From the NCBI GenBank assembly GCA_016125475.1, contig WGLR01000035.1, forward strand, positions 1-46,227: DNA of 46,227 nucleotides, written 5' to 3'. The first letter of the stretch is position 1. Each line of letters starts with the position of its first letter. Source of the stretch: Betaproteobacteria bacterium (GTDB lineage Bacteria; Pseudomonadota; Gammaproteobacteria; Burkholderiales; Ga0077523). Positions 6,971-15,480 of this stretch are shown here, one piece after another. A program made the translations under genes and the position numbers. The notes beneath the pieces were generated by a model, which worked only from the letters and a program-made list of their open reading frames with translations, made no database searches and was not told where the DNA came from.

Positions 6971-8443
6971 CTAGAGACGAGTCCGGCGGCGTGCGTACCC
7001 TGCCAGACCGACGAGTCCTGCACCGAGCAGGGCCCACGTGGCGGGTTCGGGAACCGGCGCTATGCGGTAGACGATCCCGGCGCTCGCGTTGGCGGGCGCG
7101 TTGGTCACGAGCGCGTACAGTTCGCCCGCGCCGTCTTCCCCGAATCCGTGCACGGTCAGACCGTCCGGAAGCTTCCCGTTCGCGAAATCCGGCAACAGGA
7201 ACTCCTCGATCAGGCCGGTTTCGAGATCCGCATAGAAGAGCCGGCCGTCCACACGCGGCGGGAGGTTCACGAGGGCCAGATCACCGAAGACGTACTTTCC
7301 GTACAGGGCGGGAATCGCCGAGCCCCGGTAGACGAAGCCGCCGACGATGGCGATGCCGTCGTCGTGGTCGTATTCGAGCGTGCCAAGCGTTCCGGTGATG
7401 GGATCGATCAGGCCAGCGGGCGTGCCGGGGGCCGTGTCGCCGATGCCGCCCGTGGTGCGGTCGAACGGGAATGAGCCTTCCTTGACAGCCCAGCCATAGT
7501 TGCCTCCGGGCACGACGCGATCGATCTCCTCGATGTTGCCCTGGCCGACGTCGGCGACGATCAGTTCTCCGGTGGCCCGGTCGAACGAGAAGCGGTAGGG
7601 GTTGCGGAACCCCAGGGCGTACGCCTCGGGAACCTGGCCGGCCTGCTGGAACGGGTTCGAAGCAGGAATACGGTATTGGCCGTTGGTGCTGGTCGGGTCG
7701 CTGCTTCCCGTGGTGAGCGACGGGTCGAGGGGATCGATGCGGATCATCTTGCCCAGCGGTGTCGAGAGGTTCTGCGCGTTTCCGCCCGGTTCGATGTGAC
7801 TCGCCCCGACGTCGCGCGCATTGCCACCGTCGCCGAGACCCAGGTAGAGGTAGCCGTCCGGACCGAACGCGATCGTTCCACCGTTGTGATTGTTGGCATT
7901 CTTGCCGAACGAGATGACCTCGCGGTGTGACGACGGGTCCACGACATTCGGGTCGGCCGCGCTCATCTTCCATTCGGCGACCACGTTCCTGTAGCCCTGT
8001 GCCGCGCCATTGGGTGCGATGTAGGTCGGAGACGTTCCGGCTGGAATCGGTTCGCTGCTGTAGGTATACAAGGTGCGGAAACCCGGACTGGCGGGGTCGG
8101 CAAAGCCTGGGTGAAACGCCAGCCCGAGAAAGCCGCGCTCGTCATTGGGATTGGCAGGGTTGAAGGTCGTCGAGATCCGGCCTTGCAGATCGAGAGCGGG
8201 TTCGGGCTTGAGCGTACCGCCCTGAATGACTCGCAATGCCCCCGCCTGGTCGACGACGAACAGTCGGTCGGTGTCGCCAGGCGCGTTGATGGCATAGTCG
8301 GGCGCGCCGAGTCCCGTGGCGATGGTCTCGAGGTGGATGGCGATGTTCCCTCTCGGAATGTCCGGCAGGGGACCAGCGAAGACCGAGCCTGCGGTGACGA
8401 GTGCGGCCAGACCGGCCGGAAGGGGTGAGCGTGTGCAATCCAT
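6971..8443 (-). CDS. PQQ-dependent sugar dehydrogenase (GSDH family) with PEP-CTERM anchor
   Basis: The 490-residue protein belongs to the soluble glucose/sorbosone dehydrogenase family, six-bladed propellers that oxidise sugars with PQQ. The signal peptide ends near SVFAGP. Family motifs seen are IATGLGAPDYAIN, RLFVVDQAGALRVI, ERGFLGLAFHPGF, and the hallmark NNHNGGTIAFGPDGYLYLGL with GDGG, whose His is the catalytic base position in the family. Later come GFRNPYRFSFDR, ADVGQGNIEEIDRV and NYGWAVKEG. The tail PVPEPATWALLGAGLVGLAG plus YARRRTRL is a PEP-CTERM signal, so the enzyme should be held at the cell surface by exosortase processing. The start at 8443 has GGAGGAGA 8 bases upstream. It follows another PEP-CTERM gene by 73 bases on the same strand. 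Substrate unknown; no PQQ synthesis genes lie in the window. Confidence 0.9.
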   Translation of the reverse strand: MDCTRSPLPAGLAALVTAGSVFAGPLPDIPRGNIAIHLETIATGLGAPDYAINAPGDTDRLFVVDQAGALRVIQGGTLKPEPALDLQGRISTTFNPANPNDERGFLGLAFHPGFADPASPGFRTLYTYSSEPIPAGTSPTYIAPNGAAQGYRNVVAEWKMSAADPNVVDPSSHREVISFGKNANNHNGGTIAFGPDGYLYLGLGDGGNARDVGASHIEPGGNAQNLSTPLGKMIRIDPLDPSLTTGSSDPTSTNGQYRIPASNPFQQAGQVPEAYALGFRNPYRFSFDRATGELIVADVGQGNIEEIDRVVPGGNYGWAVKEGSFPFDRTTGGIGDTAPGTPAGLIDPITGTLGTLEYDHDDGIAIVGGFVYRGSAIPALYGKYVFGDLALVNLPPRVDGRLFYADLETGLIEEFLLPDFANGKLPDGLTVHGFGEDGAGELYALVTNAPANASAGIVYRIAPVPEPATWALLGAGLVGLAGYARRRTRL

Positions 8444-8516
8444 GGGAAAGGTCTCCTCCATGCGAAGTGCGACTGAACGGGCCTGCGCGAACGCGGTCCG
8501 CTTCGGGGGCAGGGGC

Positions 8517-9191
8517 CTACGGGTGGCGCCGGGATCTCGCAGTGACTGCGAATGCGAGCAGGCCGGCGATCATCATCGCGGCGGCGCGTGGCTCGGGGAC
8601 AGCCGAAATGTTGTCCACGCCAAGTTGCGCCGCGATGTTGGGCGTCAGCGACCGGGCGTTCACGCCCGCAGGGTTGTGGGTGATCGTGAGAGTCGTGACG
8701 TTGCCCATCACGTCTGCATACGACCCGCCCGAAAGACGGTCGACGGCCAGCGAGAAGGTGAAGGTCTGCCAGTCGCCGTGTGCACGCAGGGTGGCTGCGT
8801 CCTCGGTCACGAGCGCCTGCGACGTCGCGCCGTTCTCGAGGATCAGCCGGATGACGAGATCGGTGTCTCCGAGGTTGTCGAGATCCATGGAGATCGCGGG
8901 GATGTTCGTGAAGTCTCCGGTCCAGCCGGAGAGATTGAAGGCGACGAGTTTTCCGCCGGGACCGAAGGCGCCGTTCGAGGAGAGTTCGAGGAAGCCGTCG
9001 CCAGCGCCGTCCGGCCCGCCGTTGGGGACGTTGACCGGCGGATTCGGGCTCGCGCCGCCGGTCGACCATCCCTCGGTGGTTCCGTCGTTGAAGTCGTCCG
9101 ATTGTCCCGGTGAGACCGCCAGTGCCGGTGAGGCCGACAACGCAGCCATGACGGTCAGGGCGGGAATCGTGCAATGCAGTCGTGACAACAT
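8517..9191 (-). CDS. PEP-CTERM protein with carbohydrate-binding-like body
   Basis: The protein is 224 residues. The signal peptide (MLSRLHCTIPALTVMAALSA) is cleaved near ALA. The body opens QSDDFNDGTTEGWSTGG, a pattern common in secreted beta-sandwich modules (DDF-dgtteGW), with NGAFGPGGKLVAFNLSGWTG and DWQTFTFSL later. This resembles carbohydrate-binding-like jelly-roll folds, but I cannot name the family. The tail AVPEPRAAAMMIAGLLAFAV plus ARSRRHP is a PEP-CTERM variant with Arg after PEP. The start at 9191 is chosen for the signal peptide and the GGAGAC 8 bases upstream; the frame extends further upstream without support. It is probably cotranscribed with the sugar dehydrogenase 73 bases downstream. 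Confidence 0.8.
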   Translation of the reverse strand: MLSRLHCTIPALTVMAALSASPALAVSPGQSDDFNDGTTEGWSTGGASPNPPVNVPNGGPDGAGDGFLELSSNGAFGPGGKLVAFNLSGWTGDFTNIPAISMDLDNLGDTDLVIRLILENGATSQALVTEDAATLRAHGDWQTFTFSLAVDRLSGGSYADVMGNVTTLTITHNPAGVNARSLTPNIAAQLGVDNISAVPEPRAAAMMIAGLLAFAVTARSRRHP

Positions 9192-9553
9192 GAAGGGAGG
9201 TCTCCTCTCGTCTCTCGTCGTATGGACGGGCGTCGCGCGTGCGGTTTCCGCTGCTGTGGCAGGCGCGATGCCGGTGCGATACGCCGCGATTGCGTGGGCT
9301 TTCGTGCGCGTGAATGCCTCCGGGAGCCCGAGTGGTTCAACCGGTCGTGCGTCGCGCCAGACGGGACGCAGGGCATCGAGGGTGCATTGCAGGTCCGCGG
9401 GCGGAACGGCCGTGTCCGCGAAGTGTATGAACGCAGACGGTTTCACGCCTTTCCGTAACGGCGATCACGACGTCCTTTGCGCGCTGTTTGACGTGACCGC
9501 CGTCGAGGGTGCCTCATTGGGGTGAGGGCCGGCAGAGAACGGTCGTCGAGACG
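9192..9553. other. Divergent intergenic region
   Basis: About 360 bases between the leftward PEP-CTERM gene and the rightward transporter. No separate gene recognised. The leftward frame is open through most of it, but an N-terminal extension would precede the signal peptide. Promoters for both genes are expected here; none is clear. Confidence 0.4.
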
Positions 9554-10603
9554 ATGTGGGTCACAGTCATGAACCGTGGAGTGAGCGCAGCATTCGGCGC
9601 AGCGACGTTGTTCGGCCTGGGCATGCCGCTGGCGAAACTGCTGCTGGGTCGGGTCGATCCGTGGCTGCTCGCCGGTCTGCTTTACTTGGGATCGGGGATC
9701 GGCCTCGCCGCGTATCGGTCCTTCCGGCGAATCGCATCCGTCAAGCCGCGGCGCACGGAGGTGAAGTGGCTCCTCGGCGGCACGCTCTCCGGTGGTGTCG
9801 TGGGTCCTGTGCTTCTCATGTGGGGGCTTTCACGGATGCCGGCCTCGGGGGCATCGCTGCTCCTGAACGCCGAGGGTGTACTGACCGCTCTGATCGCGTG
9901 GTTCGTGTTCAGGGAAAATTTCGACCGTCGTGTGGCGACCGGAATGGCACCCATCGTCGCAGGCGGTGCCGTGCTCTCGTGGCCTTCCGCGGCGAAGTGG
10001 GGTGACATCATGCCGGCACTTGCCGTGACGGGTGCCTGTCTCGCCTGGGCCGTCGACAACAACCTCACGCGCAAGGTGTCGCTCTCGGACGCATCGTACG
10101 TGGCGATGGTGAAAGGACTGAGTGCGGGTGCGACGAATCTCGTGCTGGCTGTGGTGGCCGGGTCCGTCCTGCCTGCACCCTGGGTCGTTCTCGCCGCGGG
10201 CGCAGTGGGTTTCGTGAGTTACGGAGCCAGTCTCGCACTCTTCGTCGTCGCGTTGCGCGAACTCGGAACCGCGCGTACCGGGGCCTATTTCTCGACAGCG
10301 CCGTTCACGGGGATGATCATTGCCGTCGCGGTGCTGGATGAGCCTCTGACGATTCGTCTGGGCGCCGCGACGCCGTTGATGGCCATCGGCGTGTGGCTCC
10401 ATCTGACGGAGCGTCACGAACACGTGCACGAGCACCCCGAACTGCTGCACGAGCATGAGCACGAGCACGACGTCCATCATCGCCACGCGCACGACCACGC
10501 CGTCCCACCGGGAGAGCGCCACACGCACGCACACCGTCACGAGCCGCTCACGCACAGTCATCCGCATTACCCCGATGCGCATCATCGGCACGATCACGAG
10601 TAA
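9554..10603 (+). CDS. EamA/DMT family transporter with His-rich C-terminal tail
   Basis: The protein is 349 residues from the ATG at 9554 (a second ATG at 9569 is possible). It has two EamA repeats with about ten hydrophobic helices: AAFGAATLFGLGMPLAKLLL, LLAGLLYLGSGIGLAAY, GPVLLMWGLSRMPASGASLL and LNAEGVLTALIAWFVFREN in the first repeat, and PALAVTGACLAWAVDNNL through AYFSTAPFTGMIIAVAVLDE in the second. DMT transporters of this type export small metabolites or solutes across the inner membrane. The unusual part is the last 67 residues, where about 25 are His (patterns such as HEHEHEHD, HTHAHRH and HHRHDHE). This cytoplasmic or periplasmic tail should bind metals such as Ni, Co or Zn, so metal export or metal-gated transport is a reasonable inference. 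The Shine-Dalgarno is weak. Confidence 0.85.
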   Translation: MWVTVMNRGVSAAFGAATLFGLGMPLAKLLLGRVDPWLLAGLLYLGSGIGLAAYRSFRRIASVKPRRTEVKWLLGGTLSGGVVGPVLLMWGLSRMPASGASLLLNAEGVLTALIAWFVFRENFDRRVATGMAPIVAGGAVLSWPSAAKWGDIMPALAVTGACLAWAVDNNLTRKVSLSDASYVAMVKGLSAGATNLVLAVVAGSVLPAPWVVLAAGAVGFVSYGASLALFVVALRELGTARTGAYFSTAPFTGMIIAVAVLDEPLTIRLGAATPLMAIGVWLHLTERHEHVHEHPELLHEHEHEHDVHHRHAHDHAVPPGERHTHAHRHEPLTHSHPHYPDAHHRHDHE

Positions 10604-10783
10604 CGCCTGGAGCGTGGTGCGGGGAGGGGAACTGCGCGCACCGGTTCGGACCATCGTGGCCGGACACCTTCACGCCATGCGGGGGGGGGGCACTCGTCCG
10701 GCAGTGTGCGGGGCTCACGGAGCCTCCCGGACCGTTTCCGCAGCGGAGATGCTGCCATGCCGGCAGGGGCGCGAATCAGGAGT
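10604..10783. other. Convergent gap with G10 run
   Basis: 180 bases between converging genes. It holds a run of ten G at 10681-10690 and a weak hairpin (CTGCC/GGCAG). No gene seen. Confidence 0.4.
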
Positions 10784-11932
10784 CTATTGCGCGTGCGGTT
10801 CGTACAGGAGGATCCGGGCCGGAGTGGACCCGTCCTTCGGCGCCGCCACGAACAGCTCCTGCGCCTGCGGAACGTAGAGTGACGTGCGAGCCCCGCTTGC
10901 CGTTGGCACGCGGTCCACGAGGACGTACTCGTTGGCGCTTCGCTGTCGGAAAACGTACATGGCGCCCGCTCCGCCGGAGGCGTAGATCGTGCCCGTGGCG
11001 CCGTCGAAGTAGAGATCGTCGACGTCGCCCACGCCTTTCAGGCTGGTGACTGTCTTACCGCTCTTCGTATCGATGACCAGGATCTGCGAGGGGCTCCGGG
11101 TGCCGACGAACAGCCGTCCGTGCTGCTCGTCGAGCGCCATGGGGAAATTCCAGCCCGATGCGACGGGCCAGCTTCCGACGACACGCCCCTGTCTGCGATC
11201 CACCACTTCGACACTTCGCCTGCCGGGAACGTTGACGAAGATGCGGGTTCCCGCCTGCTCCAGTTGAAGGGACTCGGGATGCCCGCCAAGCGCGATCTCC
11301 CTGACTTTCGCATGCGTGGCGACGTCGAACACGCAAAGCCCTCCGGAATCGCCCGTTCCGCACCCCACGTACACGACCTGCCTCCCGGGGTCATATCGGA
11401 TGTTGTCGTTTTCGATCCGGGATTCCATGCGAAACAGTCGATTCAGCGATCGTGAGTCGTAGACGTCGACATACGGGCTTTCGCCGTTCGTCACCCAGAC
11501 CTCGTGCCTGTCCGGAAGCGTCAGCACGCCTTGTGGCTCGCTGAATCCACGGAGAGTGGCGGTGACCTGACGCCTGCGCAGATCGACGACCTCGACCGTG
11601 TCGTTTCCGAGGGCCGCGACGAACATCCGTCCGTCTGCCGGATCGACGGCCAGGTGGTCGATGCGCCCGTGAACGTTCGGCAGGTCGATACGTCCCAGCC
11701 GCGCCAGCACATGTTCGTCGAGCCCACGCGCATTCGAACAGACGGTGAGTGCGACGAGCGGCAGTGTCGAAAGCGCCTGGCGCAGTACGCGTACGAGTCG
11801 GGCGGACCCGGTCGCACCGGTGATGTCCGAAGACGCGAGGAAGAATGCCTGCCGCGCGCGTGCGGAACGCGCGATCCGACGAGGACAGGCAGTGTGATCG
11901 ACCCTGCCTCTCTCGTGTGTAATCCATTTCAT
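10784..11932 (-). CDS. YncE-like secreted beta-propeller protein
   Basis: The 382-residue protein consists of repeated propeller strands: IDHLAVDPADGRMFVAALGN, DTVEVVDLRRRQVTATLRGF, GVLTLPDRHEVWVTNGES, VDVYDSRSLNRLFR, VYVGCGTGDSGGLCVFDVAT, RRSVEVVDRRQGRVVGSWPV, GRLFVGTRSPSQILVIDTKS and ATGTIYASGGAGAMYVFRQR. This is the YVTN/YncE seven-bladed propeller pattern, found in periplasmic or surface proteins that often lack known enzymatic function. The N-terminus has a long basic leader before a hydrophobic segment (LVRVLRQALSTLPLVALTV) that could be a signal or anchor. The start at 11932 (MKWITHERG) has GGGAG 8 bases upstream; a further start at 11992 lacks one. The DUF1259 gene lies 188 bases upstream on the same strand. 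Confidence 0.8.
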   Translation of the reverse strand: MKWITHERGRVDHTACPRRIARSARARQAFFLASSDITGATGSARLVRVLRQALSTLPLVALTVCSNARGLDEHVLARLGRIDLPNVHGRIDHLAVDPADGRMFVAALGNDTVEVVDLRRRQVTATLRGFSEPQGVLTLPDRHEVWVTNGESPYVDVYDSRSLNRLFRMESRIENDNIRYDPGRQVVYVGCGTGDSGGLCVFDVATHAKVREIALGGHPESLQLEQAGTRIFVNVPGRRSVEVVDRRQGRVVGSWPVASGWNFPMALDEQHGRLFVGTRSPSQILVIDTKSGKTVTSLKGVGDVDDLYFDGATGTIYASGGAGAMYVFRQRSANEYVLVDRVPTASGARTSLYVPQAQELFVAAPKDGSTPARILLYEPHAQ

Positions 11933-12120
11933 GGTCTGGCTCCCATCGAGCGCGAGCGCTCTCTGTCGGTGTGCGCAGGCCCGGAAGGACATCGGGCGAC
12001 GAATCCGGCCTCGACCGCCCTCGCATCGTCGCGGGCGAAGCGGGCCATCCGTCGTGGCGTGACTCGTCGCCCGTCAGGCACCCCAGGCCGGACCTCGCCG
12101 TTCGTGATCCCGGCGTGTCG

Positions 12121-13020
12121 CTATCGTGAAGTGTGGAGTGTGTCCAGTGCTGCCCTCAGTCCTCTCGCGAGGTGGGTCGTGGATCCCACCCCCCAGTAGT
12201 GGAGAAACATGTAGTGGGGCGACTCGCCGAGCATGTGGTTGTGAAGTGACACGATGTCGATGTCTGCTGCGCGCAGAGCCTTCAGCACGCCCTGGACCTC
12301 GTCCTCCTGCATCGCGAAGTCGCCGTCGACAATGGCATGCTCGTCGCTCCCCGCGAAGGCCGCCCAGATATTGACGCCCATGCCCTTCCCGATGGTCTGA
12401 CCGCCCATGCGCGCCTCGCGTCCGATCACGATCTTGAACACGCCGTCCTTGAGCGTCCCGTGCGACCCGATCACCGATTCGATCTTTTCCGGATCGAGCG
12501 ACGTCTTGTGGGGATCGATATCGGCCACGGGCTCGGGCGGCGCGGCACCTATCGTCTCCTTGAGCCTGGCGAACACGCGACCGACTGCACGAGCGATGGC
12601 GTCTTCCTCTCCCACACCGCCGATGTGCATGAACATGATTCTCGGCGTGTCCCAGAAGAAGTGGTTGTGCAGGGCGGTCACTTCGAGGCCATTGTCCAGT
12701 GCTGCGCTCATGACGGGGTTGACCTGGTCTTCGAGCAGCACGATGTCGCCCATCACCATCACCTTGTCGCCGGCACGCTTGAATGCCGCCCAGGCACCCA
12801 GACCCAGCGCCGGAACCATCTTCACGCCGGCGACGGTCGCCTTGATATCCGTGCGGGGCAGGGTCACCTTGAAGACCCCGTCCTCTGCGTCGAATTTGCC
12901 GTGGATCCCGGTGAGCTGTTCGATGCGCGTGGTGTCGAGGGGATGTTCCGCCGCGGAGGCGTGACCACCTGCCAGCAGGCAGCCGAGGAACAATGCGAGC
13001 AGGGTCTGCATGGATTTCAT
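12121..13020 (-). CDS. DUF1259 (LppY/LpqO-like) protein, tandem domains
   Basis: The 299-residue secreted protein has a signal peptide (MKSMQTLLALFLGCLLAGG, cleavage near ASAAE). Two DUF1259 domains follow. The first, about 30-150, ends TALHNHFFWDTPRIMFMHIG. The second, about 175-295, ends SLHNHMLGESPHYMFLHYWG. Both carry the HNHxxxxxPxxxFxH motif and the preceding GVNIWAAF or LGAWAAF and GDxxxxExEvxxV elements. The family is widespread, secreted or lipid-linked, and of unknown function; the paired His suggest metal binding. The start has AAGGAG 5 bases upstream. It may be cotranscribed with the YncE-like gene downstream. Confidence 0.88.
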   Translation of the reverse strand: MKSMQTLLALFLGCLLAGGHASAAEHPLDTTRIEQLTGIHGKFDAEDGVFKVTLPRTDIKATVAGVKMVPALGLGAWAAFKRAGDKVMVMGDIVLLEDQVNPVMSAALDNGLEVTALHNHFFWDTPRIMFMHIGGVGEEDAIARAVGRVFARLKETIGAAPPEPVADIDPHKTSLDPEKIESVIGSHGTLKDGVFKIVIGREARMGGQTIGKGMGVNIWAAFAGSDEHAIVDGDFAMQEDEVQGVLKALRAADIDIVSLHNHMLGESPHYMFLHYWGVGSTTHLARGLRAALDTLHTSR

Positions 13021-13380
13021 GGCTTCTCCTTGCCAGAGGGTGGGGCTGGCGAAGCGCGCGGGCGACGGAATCGAGTCGACCTGGCTGATCTCTCTGCCGC
13101 GGCATCGAGATGCCGCTTCACGATTGCCGGACGCATCGTCGGTCGAATGACGTCTGCCGCGTTACGGTGACCTGCCGGGTGACGCTCGCGGCCATTTCTG
13201 ACCGAGAGATCCGGGGGCGCGCCAACGAGCGGCCCACGCGGACCGTGCCCGATCGCCGGGCATGCGATGCCTCGGATGGAGGCGTGGCCGGCGAACCGTC
13301 CCGAACGATCGGACGCAACGCCGGCGTGTGGGTTGACCTCCATGGCTGGCCGTATGTTCCGGCGCTTCGGACCGCGCGGG
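13021..13380. other. Gap upstream of DUF1259 gene
   Basis: 360 bases with open but unrecognisable Arg-rich frames on both strands. I see no gene, no terminator for the PepSY-like gene and no clear promoter. Confidence 0.4.
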
Positions 13381-13959
13381 CTACTTCATCGCCACCTGTG
13401 CACCGGTCCTGGCGTCGTATACATACTCGGACACCTTGTCGCCGTCTGCAACGAGAACGTCGAACGCAGGCCTGCTTTCGTGGATGACCGGCGTGATGGA
13501 GAAGACGGTTCCACGATGGTTGGTCTGTGCGCGATGGACCACGTCGGCGAGAGAGTAGTTCGCCATCGCGGCGAGCGTCAGCTGCTCGGACGCACGCGCG
13601 ATATGGGGAAAGTCCTTGAATACCTCTGATTCCGGCGTCCACGGCGTGGTTGCCGGACTGGCGGCGAGTTCCGTGAGCACGTTGTGTTCGGGGTCGACGG
13701 CGAGCCCTTTCGCCGCCGTGTACACCGAGAGAGAGAGCTGCCTGTTGTCGTCCAGCTCGAATTTGGCGGAAATGGGAACCTCGGTGCCCTTGGTGGCCTG
13801 TGCGAGACCCTGGGCCAGAGTGAGCTTGCTGCCGGGCAATGCGTCGAGAAGGGCGGACCGATCGGTTTCCTCGGCCACCGAAGCGCCCTGACCGAGCAGG
13901 AACGCTGCCGTGAGAAGACCTGCCGTGAGAGCTGCCTTACCGGATGGCACAATGTTCAT
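13381..13959 (-). CDS. Secreted PepSY-like domain protein
   Basis: The protein is 192 residues. The signal peptide (MNIVPSGKAALTAGLLTAAF) ends near ASVAEE. Two half-repeats resemble PepSY folds: one begins LTLAQGLAQATKGTEVPISA and continues FELDDNRQLSLSVYTAAKGL with EHNVLTE; the other begins ADVVHRAQTNHRGTVFSITP and ends AFDVLVADGDKVSEYVYDAR with TGAQV. The pattern of a helix, then xVxV-dGkvxEyvyDArTG, is typical of PepSY-type modules, which often bind or inhibit periplasmic partners. The start at 13959 is favoured by the signal peptide that follows, although the frame extends to 14040. A perfect TATAAT (14017 to 14012, minus strand) lies 53 bases upstream. It is divergent from chrB, so metal or oxidant response is possible. 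Confidence 0.65.
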   Translation of the reverse strand: MNIVPSGKAALTAGLLTAAFLLGQGASVAEETDRSALLDALPGSKLTLAQGLAQATKGTEVPISAKFELDDNRQLSLSVYTAAKGLAVDPEHNVLTELAASPATTPWTPESEVFKDFPHIARASEQLTLAAMANYSLADVVHRAQTNHRGTVFSITPVIHESRPAFDVLVADGDKVSEYVYDARTGAQVAMK

Positions 13960-14011
13960 GAGTCGACTCCGTGACGTTGAAGGGACGCTGATGGAGCATG
14001 GGACTGTCATG

Positions 14012-14039
14012 ATTATAACTATTATGTAACAACGTAACA
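14012..14039. promoter_or_regulatory. Divergent promoter and repeat between chrB and PepSY-like gene
   Basis: On the minus strand TATAAT lies at 14017-14012. Directly beside it the plus strand has GTAACA at 14026-14031 and again at 14034-14039, two copies with an 8-base period, overlapping the expected -35 of the leftward promoter. TATTAT at 14020-14025 could serve as a rightward -10 for chrB. The short AT-rich block stands out in GC-rich DNA and is a reasonable binding site for ChrB or another regulator. Confidence 0.5.
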
Positions 14040-14054
14040 CGCGAGAACAACATC

Positions 14055-15020
14055 ATGCAAGCTGTCGAGCGGACGGACGGGCCGGGGGCTTCGTCGGGCT
14101 GGCTTCTCTTGATCGTGACGATGTCCGGCGAGCAGTCGGCCCTGCGCATGCGAACCTGGCGGGGTCTCAAGGCGCTGGGTGTAGGGGTGGTCAGGGATGG
14201 CGTCTATGTGCTGCCCGATCGGCCGGATCTGAAGCAGGCGCTCCAGCGGCAGGCCGACGAGGTGCTGCGCGCGGGGGGCAAGGCGCAACTGATCGAAGTG
14301 GCCGGGGCGAACAGCGAGTTCCAGATGCTGTTCGATCGCACAGTCGTGTACGCCGAGTTCATCGCTGCGATCAAGGCGGCGGAGCGAGGCTTGAAGAAGG
14401 CGAAGCCGGGCGAGCTTTCTCGCGCAATGCGACGACTGTGCGAGGACTTCGAGAACATCGTGTCCCAGGACTTCTTCCCTGGTGCCGCTCAGCGCCAGGC
14501 GAAGGCGCAACTCGACGCGTTCACCTTTCAGGCCACTCAGGTCCTCGCTCCGGGTGAACCGCATGCCAGGTCGGGCGTGATCCCGAAATTACGGGTCCCG
14601 GATTACCAGGGGCGAATCTGGGCCACGCGCAAGCGACCGTGGGTCGACCGACTCGCGAGTGGCTGGTTCATCCATCGGTTCGTCGACCGGAACGCAAGGA
14701 TCCGATGGCTGGAGAAACCCGAGGACTGCCCGAAGAGGGCACTCGGTTTTGATTTTGACGGGGCCGCCTTCACGCATGTCGGAGAGAAGGTCACGTTCGA
14801 AGTGCTGTGCGCAAGCTTCGATCTCGAGTCGGACGTTGCTCTCGAAAAAGTCGGGGCCATCGTGCATTACCTCGACGTCGGTGGCATCCCCGTCCCCGAG
14901 GCGCCCGGATTCGAGACGATCATCCGCGGCATGCAACGGCGCTGTTCCGTTGACGACGAACTGCTCCTGGAGGCGGAGAAACTGTTCGATTACGCGTATG
15001 CGGCGTTCTGCGAAGTCTGA
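14055..15020 (+). CDS. chrB: Chromate resistance regulator ChrB
   Basis: The 321-residue protein has both ChrB domains. The N-terminal domain reads WLLLIVTMSGEQSALRMRTW, RGLKALGVGVVRDGVYVLPD, then LIEVAGANSEFQMLFDR. The C-terminal ChrB domain reads RIWATRKRPWVDRLASGWFI, HRFVDRNARIRWLE, GFDFDGAAFTHVGEKVTFEV and VGAIVHYLDVGG. In known chromate operons ChrB is a chromate-sensing regulator of chrA, the chromate exporter. No chrA lies nearby: the next gene converges from the right, and the gene to the left is a divergent PepSY-like protein. It may regulate a distant target or the PepSY-like gene. The Shine-Dalgarno before 14055 is weak. Confidence 0.9.
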   Translation: MQAVERTDGPGASSGWLLLIVTMSGEQSALRMRTWRGLKALGVGVVRDGVYVLPDRPDLKQALQRQADEVLRAGGKAQLIEVAGANSEFQMLFDRTVVYAEFIAAIKAAERGLKKAKPGELSRAMRRLCEDFENIVSQDFFPGAAQRQAKAQLDAFTFQATQVLAPGEPHARSGVIPKLRVPDYQGRIWATRKRPWVDRLASGWFIHRFVDRNARIRWLEKPEDCPKRALGFDFDGAAFTHVGEKVTFEVLCASFDLESDVALEKVGAIVHYLDVGGIPVPEAPGFETIIRGMQRRCSVDDELLLEAEKLFDYAYAAFCEV

Positions 15021-15441
15021 TGGCTCTTTCGTCGAACGCCGATGCGCGGCGAGTGTCGACCGCATGTCGGAGACGATCATCGCGCTTCGTCCGTTGCTCG
15101 AACCCCCGAGGCCCGTCTCCCGTCGTCTGCGGCCCTGGTTGCAGACGACGTGCACCTGCCGCTTCCGGACTATCGAACGAACCGGTGACGATGAGCCGCT
15201 CGACATCGCGAGCGATGGTGCACGCGCCTGCCGAATGCAACGGGCACGCTCGCCGCGAGCGGCGGGCAGTCAACGCGTGCGAACGCCCCGGCATCTCATC
15301 TTCTTCGAGGTGGCGAAAAGCCACCCCGACCGTCATTCGACGGAAGGAAGAAGGGACCGGCGAGCAGGCAAGGGGACGGACAGGGAAGGACGAACTTCCA
15401 ATTGCCGTCAGTAGTGCCGGATTGTCGAAACCCGTCCGGGT
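15021..15441. other. Convergent gap after chrB
   Basis: About 420 bases with no recognisable gene. A rightward frame is open across it but is Arg- and Ser-rich without motifs. Confidence 0.4.
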
Positions 15442-15480
15442 GACGTCAGCGGAGGACGTCAGCGGACGATGTCAGGCGGC
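15442..15480. repeat. 13-bp tandem repeat, three copies
   Basis: GACGTCAGCGGAG (15442-15454), GACGTCAGCGGAC (15455-15467) and the degenerate GATGTCAGGCGGC (15468-15480) are head to tail. The third copy includes the end of the HTH gene, so the array may have grown by slippage from its 3' end. Confidence 0.7.

Noticed and set aside
10681-10690. Run of ten G
   Set aside because: Lies between converging genes. Probably a harmless homopolymer or a sequencing artefact; no phase-variable gene is there.
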